Part shown: positions 1-11,049 of the stretch, in pieces
Layout of the letters: the number at the start of each line of letters is the position of its first letter
Numbering within the stretch: the stretch's first letter is position 1
Assembly (NCBI GenBank): GCA_000499405.2
Contig: HG738139.1
Coordinates: 2,336,976-2,400,975 of the forward strand
DNA length: 64,000 nucleotides
Direction: 5' to 3'
From: Onchocerca volvulus
Lineage: Eukaryota > Nematoda > Chromadorea > Rhabditida > Onchocercidae
Notes under the pieces: model-generated
Seen by the model: the letters and a program-made list of their open reading frames with translations, nothing else
Databases searched by the model: none
What the model was told of the DNA's origin: nothing
Position numbers and translations under genes: made by a program

Positions 1-2350
1 AACTTTTCAACCGACCGATTTCAGCAATCATTCTGCTCCATCCATAAAATATGCTTCCACTGAATTGTCATATGGAATGCATTCTTCGGAAAATTATTGT
101 CGTAATCCGGATGATTGGTATATGGGACCATGGTGCTATGTAATGGTTGGTACTTAAAAAAAACTTATTAAAAATTCAGAAATTAGTAATCTGAAAATGC
201 AATTAGTTCACAACAAATTGAAATATATATAATCCCAAATATTAAAAACATAAATCAATCATTTTTAAGCTTCTAAGTATTGTGATGAATCTGTACCATT
301 TGAAACAAATAAATCGAGTTATTGGTTTTTTTTTTCAAATTTTCTATAAATTATATGAAGTTTGACATTTTTTTTTTTAGGGTGAATATCGAATTCGACG
401 AGAAGCATGTTTCAAGCAATGTGAAACATACAATCATCCAGAATTTTGTCTTGCAAAAATGCTTTTTCCATATATGTTACCATCATCATCATTATTCAAT
501 GGTGCGCCAAGTGTTGAAGCAAATCGTGAATCTATTAAAGGTTACGCTATTCTTGCTCTGAATCATCACGTTTTTCACGTTGATAAATAAACCTTTATTC
601 TCGCTTCATCAATTGCGCTACTTATTAATAAGCAAAATTTGCTAAAAATTATGTCATATTGATTAAATTATCTTCCATCATCTTGATAAATTTTGGCACC
701 ATCATAGGTTTCAAATTTATTTCGGTTTGAAATTCGAATTCAATATTTTGATTTCTTCATTCATTAAATAACAAATGATACTTAAACAAGCAGCGTATGC
801 ATTTAATTGAAATCATGAATCATATAATTTCATATAATAATCATGTAATTTCAAATAATTTCATATAATTTCAATTTTTTGGAATCATATTATTCCAGCT
901 TGCCTTTTCATATTCTGTCATTTATTGATTAAATTTCTGATAATTTAGACTTGAGTGATATCATCGACGTGTTAAGTGTTGTACGTATCGATCCTAAAGT
1001 TAGGCCAATGTTCGTTCCAACATATTTCAATGATTACATTCGAAATTATCCTGCTGATATTTCCACACGTCTACGTTGTTATCAGACAGGACCACAGACA
1101 CGAATCGCTGGTCCGTGGATATATTCAGATGCAGATGAACCATTCCCGAAACAACGATACTGGTAAGTATGAAATTTTAGAAATTCAATTTGCATCAATT
1201 TTTTGATGGAAGCAAATTTAGAGATTTGTAAAATTCTATAAATTATCAATTTTAAAATCAAACTTTTCTCAAATTTCCTCTATTTTCTTGATGCAGTAGA
1301 ATTTCGTAAGCGAAAAAAGGTGATATGCAACTTTCACCACGAAAGTTATAATTTCGTGGTCCATAATATGGAAAACGTCGACGCATGGGGCCTGATTGCG
1401 AAACTGGCCAACAAGGTATCTAAAGAAAAAAAAAACGATCATATCTTCTGAAACATGCAGAATGCACGCTTAGTTTGCTTTTAACGTGCACAGCTTAGCT
1501 TTTTCACGTACGTAACTTACATTATTATCTTCGCATTGATCGTGAGCGCACATTCCGAGGTGATGGTGGACCACGTTTTACACGTTGGAGGCCTTGTTTT
1601 TTGGCATGCGAAGATAATAATGTAAGTTACGTACGTGAAAAAGCTAAGCTGTGCACGTTAAAAGCAAACTAAGCGTGCATTCTGCATGTTTCAGAAGATT
1701 TGATCGTTTTTTTTTTCTTTAGATACCTTGTTGGCCAGTTTCGCAATCAGGCCCCATGCGTCGACGTTTTCCATATTATGGACCACGAAATTATAACTTT
1801 CGTGGTGAAAGTTGCATATCACCTTTTTTCGCTTACGAAATTCTACTGCATCAAGAAAATAGAGGAAATTTGAGAAAAGTTTGATTTTAAAATTGATAAT
1901 TTATAGAATTTTACAAATCTCTAAATTTGCTTCCATCAAAAAATATCACTGATAATCTTCAAATAATCATTGATAACTTAATTTCTTAGAAAAAAAAAAG
2001 AAAATGAAATATTATTTTTTAAAAAAATTGATTTTCATCTGGAAATCAAATCAATTCATCTATTTTTCAGAATGATACGATTTATTTGAAAATATTTCGT
2101 GACGAAATTTTATATGACAAAAATGAAAAGCCAAGGATACAAAATGTTTNNNNNNNNNNNNNNNNNNNNNNNNNNNNNNNNNNNNNNNNNNNNNNNNNNN
2201 NNNNNNNNNNNNNNNNNNNNNNNNNNNNNNNNNNNNNNNNNNNNNNNNNNNNNNNNNNNNNNNNNNNNNNNNNNNNNNNNNNNNNNNNNNNNNNNNNNNN
2301 NNNNNNNNNNNNNNNNNNNNNNNNNNNNNNNNNNNNNNNNNNNNNNNNNN

Positions 2351-2392
<42 letters not shown>

Positions 2393-3200
2393 AACCACAG
2401 AATATGAATAATAATTAAAAAGTGAAGAGAAGATGACCATTATTTGATGAATGTCATTTGAATTTCAAAATATATTTTTATTTTCACTTTCATTTCTATT
2501 TTTAACTAAAATTTATTTCATTCCTCATTTCTTTTATTATAATCAAATTACTAATTAATGATTCTCCATGTAAATCATACATCAAATGAATCAATTCTTT
2601 GATTCATCTTTTATTGATTTTTTAGAATTATTCAAAAATACTAAAATTACTTAGCTCGAGGATATTTTAGGAAGATGAGGAACAAATGGATGTATTACAA
2701 AATATCACCAGAATCGATCATGTAAAAATTTCAAGTAGTGTCATGTTTGTTTCTGTATTATTGCTAGTTATTGCTTTTTTATCATTTGTTATCGGTAAGT
2801 TTCATAAAAATCGAATTCGATCACATCCATTATTTTACTATTTCATGAAATATCCCTCTGAATGCTTCATTATGATGTTAGAATGATAATTTTTATGGAA
2901 AAATCATTTATTCAAAATTTCATATCTGCAATGGATCGTGCAGATTCCAATATTTATAAATCATGTAAACTTTTATTTTTATTTTCCTTCTGAATCCATG
3001 TAAATATTATAGTAGCCATTTATCTCTCCCCTTTTCATAGTGTCTTTTTGTATTTTAAAAAATAGTCCAACTTTTTTTTTTTAGTGATTCTAATGGTAAT
3101 TGCATCAAATAAATATAATGGCGAAGTTTTAACGATTGACTTTACAAATCTCGCTAAAATGATCTTCAGGAGAACGAAAATTGAAGATGAAAAACGGTAA
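1..3200 (+). CDS. Kringle-domain single-pass membrane protein (5' partial, gapped)
   Basis: Probable exons are 2-139, 381-540, 949-1162, an exon ending at 1621, 1723 to about 1890, 2071 into the gap, 2671-2794 and 3085-3200. Exons 1-2 join to give NYCRNPDD...GPWCY followed by REACFKQC, the core of a kringle domain (disulfide-bonded extracellular binding module). Later exons carry a second, more divergent unit (RCYQTG...GPW, then RPCFLAC and IPCW). The 2671-2794 exon has an acidic start (EDEEQ) and a hydrophobic helix (VMFVSVLLLVIAFLSFVI) that runs into 3085-3200, ending in a basic tail of about 30 residues and a stop. Seen: motifs, frame-compatible splice sites, one membrane segment. Inferred: that all exons belong to one gene, because the inverted repeat and the gap interrupt it. 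Kringle plus membrane helix occurs in ROR, KREMEN and PIK3IP1, but no kinase, WSC or CUB part is visible, so no family is assigned. The gene starts before the window. Confidence 0.6.
1198..1944. repeat. 339-bp near-perfect inverted repeat with 69-bp spacer
   Basis: Left arm 1198-1536 is the reverse complement of right arm 1606-1944, with no indel and one mismatch (1442 against 1700). The 10-base homopolymers also match. The right arm contains the sense exon at 1723 (IPCWPVSQSGP...) and a donor at 1622. The left arm is an antisense copy lying directly after the exon ending at 1162. The spacer 1537-1605 holds the coding stretch FRGDGGPRFTRWRPC, whose 5' splice acceptor is not visible and seems to have been replaced by the left arm. 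Confidence 0.95.
2150..2390. other. Assembly gap of 201 N followed by a 40-T run
   Basis: The run of N is 2150-2350 and is followed directly by 40 T (2351-2390). The exon opened at 2071 (NDTIYLKIFRDEILY...) runs into the gap, so part of the membrane-protein gene is missing. The T run at the gap edge suggests the homopolymer caused the assembly break. Reading frames that cross it are meaningless. Confidence 0.95.
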
Positions 3201-3410
3201 ATAAAAAAGAACAACAAATTGTTTGTCTTTCTTGTTGTTACTGTTTAATACACTGTATTTATTCATTATAATGATAATAAACAATTATTTATGAAAAAGT
3301 CTTCTTCTTTTGCAAATATTTATTTATTCAAAGAGAATTCCCGAAATTAAATTCATTGTTTATCAAACGAGTTATCACCAAAAACAATTTTTGCATAAAA
3401 ATGGATCACA

Positions 3411-4023
3411 TCAATCGCTATAATCGGTCGGATCGTCTCTATTTTCATCGTATGAATTTGGAGTTAAAAGTGAAGAAGCGAATTGAGCAGCCAAATCGAT
3501 CAATTGATGAGTGTTCATCGAATGATTTTGCATTATACAACGACAATTTCCCTTATAACGTTCACAATTTGCTTCCTCATTCTTTAAACAGTTGCGATAA
3601 TTTTCGCATCTCGTATTGCACAACGATGGCCTATAAATTTCAAAGCAGTTAAAATTAGAAATGAAAATAACAAAAAGAAAAAAGAAAAATTAGAAAAAGA
3701 ACCATTTTTAATTCATACATTCAAATGTTAAAATCTAAACTTTAAATTTTTAAAATTTTTTTAAAATACAAAAATCATTTAAAAATAATTTGTTAAGAAT
3801 TTAAAAATAATTTGTTAAAAGTACAGAATAAAGCAATTTATTCTGTACTTTTAACAAATTATTTTTAAATTCATAAGATAAGAAATAACAAAATATACGG
3901 TCTTTGAATCGTTTGTTTTCTTCTCATTCCTCTCATTCCTCTCGCTTCACACATTGTCTTCTCATTAAATATAAAGATGATAATTAGGGCAATTAGCAGT
4001 AATAGTTTGGTCATTTTCAACAT
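3411..4023 (-). CDS. Secreted cysteine-rich peptide, copy A (114 aa)
   Basis: Exon 1 (4023-3899) starts MLKMTKLLLLIALIIIFIF, a signal-peptide-like helix, and is followed by a basic linker. Exon 2 (3630-3411) carries CNTRCENYRNC...C...CRC and a polar tail to a TGA stop. The junction completes one Pro codon in phase 2. The cysteine spacing C-x3-C-x5-C-x7-C-x6-C-x-C is identical to that of the plus-strand gene at 5280-5732. Intron starts are also alike (gtatattttgttatttctta here, gtatgttttgttatttctta there). These are therefore paralogues arranged head to head. A TTTCAG acceptor-like site lies about 37 bases upstream of the start and could serve trans-splicing. Function is unknown: the six cysteines suggest a small disulfide-stabilised extracellular peptide. 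The 40-residue tail after the last cysteine is absent from the paralogue. Confidence 0.7.
3797..3872. repeat. Perfect 36-bp palindrome with 4-bp loop
   Basis: Arms 3797-3832 and 3837-3872 are exact reverse complements around gcaa. They lie in the intron of the minus-strand cysteine-rich peptide gene (intron 3631-3898). The AT-rich hairpin could be a tiny foldback element or an RNA hairpin in the primary transcript. No target-site duplication is evident. Confidence 0.9.
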
Positions 4024-4039
4024 TTTGCTGTTTCAGTTG

Positions 4040-4870
4040 AATTCAATAACTTCAGGAGCTGAAATAAAATTTCGAGATGGATTGCAATTGAAATTGAACC
4101 GATTATTTTGTTGAGCCAAGCAAGCAACCGCAAAACTTTCGTCAACAGACAATAATCGAAAATATTCTGAAAGGTCAGCCTATTTTATACTAGCTGTCAA
4201 ATTTGCATTTTGTTAAAATCTTATTCAAAATTTCTATTTTATTCAGAAATTTTATTAAAATGCAAATAAATTTGCATTACTTATTAAACGATTGTTGGTT
4301 GGTATGTACATTTCTTTTCACTATGATAATGAAGTATAATTGAAGTTAATATTTAAGTTAAATTTGTTAAACCTATAAGCAATATGCAAATTTATTTTGA
4401 AATTAATACTGAAATGGCCTTAGCGATTGGTAAATTATGTGAAAATATATTATAATTCCTGGAATATTGAAAGAAATCTTATTTTGTGAATTCTTTGATT
4501 ATTTCTCATTTTTATATATCTGCGATAGAAATGGCAACTTTCTCGAAATTAACCATTTAGGGATGAAATTTAACTTGACTTATTCCAATCGTATTTGATT
4601 ATTACGGTGAAAGAGAATATCCTCTTCGGCAATTTACAAGGAATGCAAATTATTCGTATTTTAATAAAATTTTTTAGTAAAATTAAAATTGCACTAAAAT
4701 GCAAATTTAATAAAATGTAAATTTGACAGATGATATGTAATATAATTGACCTTTCAGAATATTTCCAATAATAGTTTCTGGTGAAAACTTCATTGTTGGT
4801 TGCTTGATTTAACAAAGTAATCGATCCGTTTTTGACTGCAATCTATCTCGAAATTTTATTTCAGCTCTCT
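4040..4870. repeat. Diverged inverted duplication between the paired peptide genes
   Basis: The segment around 4050-4215 resembles the reverse complement of about 4690-4870. Shared blocks include ctgaaataaaatttcgagat, aatattctgaaaggtca and tgtcaaatttgcattt, with many substitutions between them. Each arm faces one of the two divergently oriented cysteine-rich peptide genes. This fits an old inverted duplication that carried promoter and gene together. The middle (about 4216-4689) shows no gene. Confidence 0.65.
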
Positions 4871-5279
4871 TATTTTTACGAAATTTTATTTCAAACTTAA
4901 GCCTTTTGAAGAAACCTTTTTGATTAATCCCTTAAGTTTATCATGGATAAGTTTTATAATCGTTCTTCTTCCTTTACTTGCAGTGGATTTCTAAATCTGT
5001 ACCTATTCTAAGCTCACTATCTGTGAAATTAAAAAATCTAAAAAATTCTCTCAGTAAAATACCCATACTGGTTATAAAATAGTCGTCTTCCTCATTAGAA
5101 TGGATCTTTGAATCCAAAAAACTAAATCTTGAAAAAAATTCCACTTTTACTGGGATCTTCTATAAGACTTAGCTTTTTGGATAACAGACTATCGAAACGA
5201 CTAAATGCCTTATTTTACAAATCAAGTTGTTTAGCAACATATTTCTCAATTTCTTTTATAGCAATTGTTAGACAGCGAT

Positions 5280-5732
5280 ATGTTCAAAATAATTAAATTG
5301 TTTATGCTAATTGCCATATTTATCATCATTATGCCTGATACGATGGAAGGATTGTATGTTTTGTTATTTCTTATTTTATCAATTCAAAAATAATTGATTC
5401 AAAATAAATAAAAAGAATACTTTTTTTTTCCTTATGGCTAAATGATTTTTTCATATTAAAAAAAAAAAAAAAAAAAAAACTTTAAAATTTAAATTTAGAT
5501 TTTAACTTTTGAATGTATGAATTAAGAATGTTTATTTTTCTAGATTTCAACTGCTATTTTAATTTCACAGCATTGAAAATTGACAATTTGAATTATTGAA
5601 ATTTTTAGATCGGATAGATCGGAAGTGTGCAAGAGAAATTGCCGTAAGTTTTGGAAGTGTATGCTGAATGATGGGTCAGACTGTGAACCTCTTAGAGGGG
5701 AATGTGAATGTAAAGCGGTACCAGCGAAATAA
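5280..5732 (+). CDS. Secreted cysteine-rich peptide, copy B (65 aa)
   Basis: Exon 1 (5280-5353) encodes MFKIIKLFMLIAIFIIIMPD then TMEGL, a typical signal peptide. Exon 2 (5609-5732) encodes a mature region with CKRNCRKFWKC, a fourth Cys and a final CEC, ending at TAA. The junction is phase 2 and completes a Leu codon. Six cysteines follow C-x3-C-x5-C-x7-C-x6-C-x-C, exactly as in the minus-strand paralogue. The predicted mature peptide is about 40 residues and basic at its start. The start is chosen because it opens the hydrophobic leader; tttatag at 5257-5263 could be a splice or trans-splice acceptor just upstream. No named family was recognised. A small disulfide-bonded secreted peptide is the most that can be said. 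Confidence 0.72.
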
Positions 5733-6448
5733 AAGCGATCAAATTCTAATAATAAAATTTTCATGATAAAATTCTGAAGATAAAATGTTATAAAATGATA
5801 AAATGTAACAGTGGAACTGATAGAGATCGATTTTTGCGCAAAAATTATTCATTTAGATTATTTAATTCATCATTTCGTTATTTCAATATATTACTAATAA
5901 TTTCAAATATCTTCGCAAAAATTGCAAATAATAACAATTTTTTATGCTGTTAGCGACTCAGATCATTCTAATTAATCCTAAATAATATACGAGACCTGCC
6001 AAGAATTTTTTGGGGTAAGCCTGCTTTTTCTCTTTCATGTGACATATATGTGACATATTCTTCGGAATATTTTCATCTGAAACTGTCAACATAATTAATT
6101 TCGAAACAGAAGAGAATGGCATAAAAGCCACAGATATTTCAAGTAAACTTGGAGACATAACTTGTTGTGCAATTCGATTTCCGATTGAACAAATCACTGT
6201 CAACTGAGAATGTCTCTTGGACTGAATAACATGGGTTGCAAAAACAAAAAGAAAAAAAAATATTTGATAGGAAGATTATATTGATGGACTGATATAGACA
6301 ATATACCGATATTCAAATATAATATATTTACAAAATAATTTTTTTTTTTTTGCATTTTTTTTTTTTTTTTGCAAGGCTAATATACTAGTAGTGAATTAGA
6401 AATAATAATATTAGAGGAGTAATAATTAATAAAGAATCGAAATATAAA
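5733..6448. other. AT-rich intergenic DNA, no supportable gene
   Basis: The stretch contains a minus-strand open frame at 6203-5958 with no splice context or recognisable motif, and homopolymer runs near 6340-6372. Nothing else is supported. Confidence 0.5.
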
Positions 6449-6976
6449 TCAAATTGAAACTTTGCATCGATCCAGAAGATGCTTTATGACCGATCGATAA
6501 CATATCTTTTCATCAGACATGGTAAAACAAATGCACATAAGCATTAATCCGTACAACATTCCGTACGAATTGGCATGTTTTTTTTTGCACAAACCCTTTG
6601 GACAATGCACATCAGCTCTATTAGCAGATTGGAGGCTGAGAGAACAAAGATCAAGATAATGGATACGTGCCAAAATAATGGATACGTGATTTTTTTTATT
6701 TGACTGAGAAATATAAATTTCTATCAAACGAATAAATCGAATTATTCCATCATATTTATATCATAAAATATTGCGGCTTTATCAACAATCTGGTCCAAAT
6801 GATTGCAATATCTCTTCGAGCAAGACAGTCTAGTACAAATTAGAATGAATCATTCACGGAATGTCACAATGTTTTGTCATTATTTTACCGATTGAACGAT
6901 CGGAAGTTATATACATCGTCGCAATGTTAATTATAAACAAATAAATGGCCAATTTGGCTAAATTTTTTGTTATCAT
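6449..6976 (-). CDS. Candidate secreted cysteine-rich peptide gene, exon structure unresolved
   Basis: A minus-strand ATG at 6976 opens MITKNLAKLAIYLFIINIAT, a signal-peptide-like segment, followed by a gtaaaa donor after about 30 codons. A tttgtactag acceptor follows near 6835 and precedes a frame with SCSKRYCNHLDQIVDKA. The last block, ending at 6449, contains CPKGLCKKK, a CIC pair and KICYRSVIKHLLDRCKVSI before the stop. The hydrophobic leader and clustered cysteines resemble the layout of the two peptide genes nearby, but I could not join the three blocks in one frame, and the spacing differs. It may be another member of a local secreted-peptide cluster, or a decayed one. Confidence 0.3.
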
Positions 6977-7396
6977 GACAAAAAAAATATTTCGGATAAG
7001 AAATTGTGGTAATCTGTAACAGGCGGATTTAGCATGATTCTAAAAATGTAACTTTGTTGACCTTATGATTCGAGTATCGAGATGACAGCCTGTTCTTGCT
7101 GGTCCTCGCTTGCAAGATGCATGCATGCAAGAATTGCAGACAAAATGCAATTGCGTCATAGCGCGATAATTTACAAATCTTTGATTTCCTCTTATGTGTT
7201 CAACACTGGAGTTGCAGAAAGAGAGAAGTGACACTTTTTGCAGCGTCATTTGAAATGTGCAGCATTTGCTTGCATCCACTCGTTGCCTTTATACCCTCCA
7301 CATTTCACATTGTCTTGTCAAATCAAATGTAGTATTCAACGAACCACTCAATGTTTGCAGCTTTTGTAAATGAAATCTCAGAAGGGAGCGGCTCAT
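6977..7396. other. Intergenic DNA upstream of U1, with TATA-like box on the minus strand
   Basis: The minus strand reads gggtataaaggcaacg near 7281-7296, a good TATA-like box. A minus-strand open frame (7279-7040, seven cysteines) starts too close to it to be a normal start. No clear snRNA proximal element was recognised ahead of the U1 gene. Confidence 0.35.
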
Positions 7397-7560
7397 AAAC
7401 TTACCTGGCTGGGAGGGTCTCGTGATCAACAAGACGGGACCTCCATGGTGAGGCTGAACCATTGCACTTTAGGTTTGGTTGACCCGTGTGGCCATCCCGA
7501 ACTGGGATCAGCCAACAGCATAATTTTTGCGTTTGGGGTTGCGTTCGCGCTCCCCCGTTA
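7397..7560 (+). ncRNA. U1: U1 spliceosomal snRNA
   Basis: The 5' end reads AAACTTACCTGGC, the segment that pairs with 5' splice sites. Stem-loop I has a GTCT/AGAC stem around a loop with GATCA (U1-70K site). Stem-loop II has the loop ATTGCAC (U1A-type site). Stem-loop III is followed by the single-stranded Sm site AATTTTTG (about 7522-7529). A terminal GC-rich stem-loop (GGGG...GCG-TTCG-CGC...CCCC) ends near 7558. Total length of about 164 nt matches metazoan U1. Exact ends are uncertain by a few bases. All core elements are intact, so this could be an active copy; whether it is the only copy cannot be told here. Confidence 0.95.
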
Positions 7561-8496
7561 ATTTTTAAAGTAAGAGAGTCTCGAGTAAGATGAGTTGGGT
7601 ATTTTTGCTTTGAATTTGGAATTATTGCTAATTTTAATTGAACTTACTTACAACGACTCAAGATAAATTTTAGTATGTCTTCTTTTTTTCTTTATCTAAA
7701 CCTGAATTGCAACCTGGTCGAAGTTGAGAATAATCGTATCTACAATCTTTTGCTATCAAGTGATCGCTATCCCGCAATGATTAGCTGACTGATAATTGTT
7801 GATATTTTTTTTAAACACAATTCTTCCTTACGAAATTTTAAATTTTGGATGACTGCTTTCATCAGGAAATAATGTATCGTTCCAGTGATTATTGAGTCAT
7901 TTGAAGATCAAATAATTCCATTAATGCTATTTTTGATTGTAATTTTGGTATGGAATCTTCAAGACATCAAACGATGCTTATGAGAAATAATTGCAGTTAT
8001 TTCATAAAAACCATAGAAATAATTTGATGAAAGAATCAACTGTAATTTGAAATTTAGAAAGAATAAACTTTGAAAAAAAAAAAAAAAAAACGTGACGTGC
8101 ATCTATGATAAAGGGTTTAGAATAGAGGAATTTAGAAAGTTAACATTTATAGACATATAAATATTGCCTAATAATAATATCGAAATTATCATATCAAAAA
8201 GCAGAAAAGATGATCTTAAATATAAGATTTTCATGGGGCTAAAAATATCATCGAATTGATTTTGTGATAAGTTGATCGAAGTTACGAAACTCTTCGATAT
8301 ACTCTGTTCCTAATATTAACAATGCAACATAATTGAATTCGATTTTCCATTTGAAATTATAATAATTCACATAAAAATTTAATAAGAAAGAAAGTTAAAT
8401 TTGTAAATTTTTAATCGTTCAAATTTTAAAACAATCCAAACAAAGTTATCATATTGATCATTCAATTCGCCTAATCAGCAGCAATTGATTGATGAA
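7561..8496. other. AT-rich intergenic DNA
   Basis: No exon, RNA or repeat beyond a poly-A run near 8073-8090 is supported. It separates U1 from the 3' end of the minus-strand gene that starts at 8497. Confidence 0.6.
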
Positions 8497-10620
8497 TTAT
8501 TCTATTTCATCATAACAACAAGTACATTTAATTAGAGCTGAATTAGATGAACAATTACTTATATGTTCAAGTGTTCGATAATAATTGATATCAGCAGATC
8601 TACGATATTCGGGAATATTGATTCTTTTGACGTGACACGGTTCACCTCGATCAACAGTACACATCGTAATTGAATTTGATTTCGATGCTTTGAGAACTTT
8701 CTTTTTCTGGAATAAATGTTTCGTAAATTTCTTAACAATCATTTTATTTGTTTCAAATTAATTAAACAAATTATTTCTTAAATGATACAAATGATTCAAA
8801 AAAAAAAAAATTTTTTTTTGTAAAATCTAATAATTATTCGTAAAATTAAAAATTATTAATAAATCCTGATGGAAAAGAAACTTTTCTTCTAATCGAAGTT
8901 TTCTAACTTATAATTCTAACTCTTTTTGACATTTTGAAAGAATAAAAATTTGCAATTGTTATCCGATCAAAAATATTAACAAAGAAGGAATACTGTAGCA
9001 AATGGTCACGTGATCGCATACTGTAGTGGATGATTCTATTTAATATTTCAAATAGTTTGAAAATATTAACAGAAACAAATACTGTAGCGGATGATCAGTT
9101 TAATGGATGAATCGATATAGTGGATGATCAGATGATTATATTACTGTAGATGATAAAGATCAGTTTAACATTTCAGCTAGTTTAAAAATGACATATACCT
9201 GTACAGGTGCAATAATCGATCGTATAAAACGTCGTGGATAAGCTTTCTGTGCTCGTATATGAATAGCTATTTGTTGAGGATTCATATCAGTGATATTTTT
9301 GATGATAGCAAAATGTACACCATGTGATATACGATATATGACATATTCCCAATTCATGTGCCATCGTTCAGCAAATTCAAGTTTCATCGGTCGAATGATC
9401 ATTTCAGAAGACAATCGAATTATCGCCCGATGCTTTATCTAAATGAATAAAAAAAAAAAAAAATTTTATTTGAAAAGAAAAAGAAAAGGAATAAAAGAAA
9501 TATTTCGAATAAAATAAATTTACTGAAAAAATTTTATTTACGCTAATTATTTTGACAAAAAATAAAGTTGTATTATTAGCTTTTATGATCTTTTTCAACA
9601 AAACAAAATAATAATGCAATTGATTCAGTTAATTAATTCTGAATATTTAATTAATTCTTTTTTTTTTTTTTTGCAATGATTCTAATAATTGAATAAGATA
9701 TGACATTACAATATCATTTTTCTACATTTAAATAAACAGCTGATAGTTGTTTCGAAATATTTTGCATATTTTCGTACAAATTTGAATTTGTAATAAATTT
9801 AACTTTATTTAAATTTAAATTCAAATTAGAAAAATTCGACAGAAAATATGAAGAAATATATTCTGAAAATAACTAAAACATTTAGAACAGATTAGAAATT
9901 TTAAATAATGATATGAAAAGTTTGGAAATTTAACGAATTGCGAAATTTCAGCGCAATAATTATTTCCATTTATCAAAGATCTTTGTAATGTGATAATTCC
10001 TAGTAATTAGGTATTTGTTCAACGATCGTTTTTAGCTAATTAGGCATGTTAATGAATTTAAGATAATTAATTTCCATTAATTTACCTTTACTTTTTTACT
10101 TGCTGAAATGACATGCCAATGAATTGCATATATTGGTGAGGAACGAAGTTGAATACATGTTGAACGACCACTTATTGATGCAAAATCGTATCGTATTGGC
10201 AATTCATCCGTTTCCAATGATGGTACTAAGCGAAATATTGATTGTGATACCTGAGATAATCAGTATTAAATGGCATAAATGATAACAAAAATTTTTATAA
10301 ATAGCAATTTCAATTCATTTCAATAACAAAAATTGCTATAATAGAAAAAAAGAAATAAATTAATATTAAATAATTTAAATATTGATTTACCGCGCTGTGA
10401 AATTCATGCAAAACTTTGTAGATTTCAGATGTTCGTTGCAATGTATTTATTTGAACAAAATGTGCAAGATGTAACGCTGAACATCGAAGTAAAATAGGTT
10501 CACGTTTTTCGACGTCTAATTCTTGTAATCGTTGTTGCGTTGCTCTTTCTCTTTCAAAAATGATGTTAAAATTAAAAAAGTTTCGTTGAAGTTGCCAAAA
10601 TTTGTTATATTCTTCTATCG

Positions 10621-10651
<31 letters not shown>

Positions 10652-11049
10652 AAAAAAACATTAAAAAAAAATAAGAAATACAAAAAATCAAAAAAATTTT
10701 GTTTGATTAAAAATAACAATCACGATCCTCTCCTTTCTTTCAATATCATATTTTTTTCATTTTTTTCTGAGTTATCAAAATCTTCGATAAAATCATATAT
10801 TTTCAATCATTCATATTAAAGAATTAAATGATAAGAATAGCTGTTTAGTGATTATTATTTTTTTTTTAAAAAATATTAATTCACGATAGAAATTTATTTA
10901 TTCAAAAAAAATTTTTGCACTAATACATGAGACAAACCACCAAAAACAGATGAAGCAAAACATTGTTGTTTACAATTCCATTTTGATTTCGACCTCAAAT
11001 CACCGGAAACTGGCTTATGCTTCTGTTCGAGCAACCGTTGACCGAGCAT
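8497..11049 (-). CDS. Unrecognised protein, about 315 aa, five exons
   Basis: Exons in coding order are 11049-10941, 10614-10391, 10250-10086, 9438-9199 and 8706-8497. All have GT-AG ends, and the frames join without a stop (948 nt including TAA). The start MLGQRLLEQKHKP is the first ATG of an open block; the exon 1 donor could be at 10941 or 10938. Exon 2 looks helical and charged (EEYNKFWQLQRNFF, RERATQQRLQELDVEKRE). Middle exons are hydrophobic/basic and beta-rich (SSPIYAIHWHVISASKK, WHMNWEYVIYRISHGVHF). The tail holds clustered cysteines (KCTCCYDEIE). No signal peptide or membrane helix is evident. No family was recognised. The consistent phases over five exons argue for a real gene. It lies tail-to-head with the MITD1-like gene on the same strand. 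Confidence 0.65.

Noticed and set aside
2060..2440. Open frames on both strands across the gap
   Set aside because: They are open only because N bases and a T/A run carry no stop codons.
7370..7561. 63-codon plus-strand open frame
   Set aside because: It lies over the U1 snRNA gene; the conserved RNA elements explain the sequence better than a protein.
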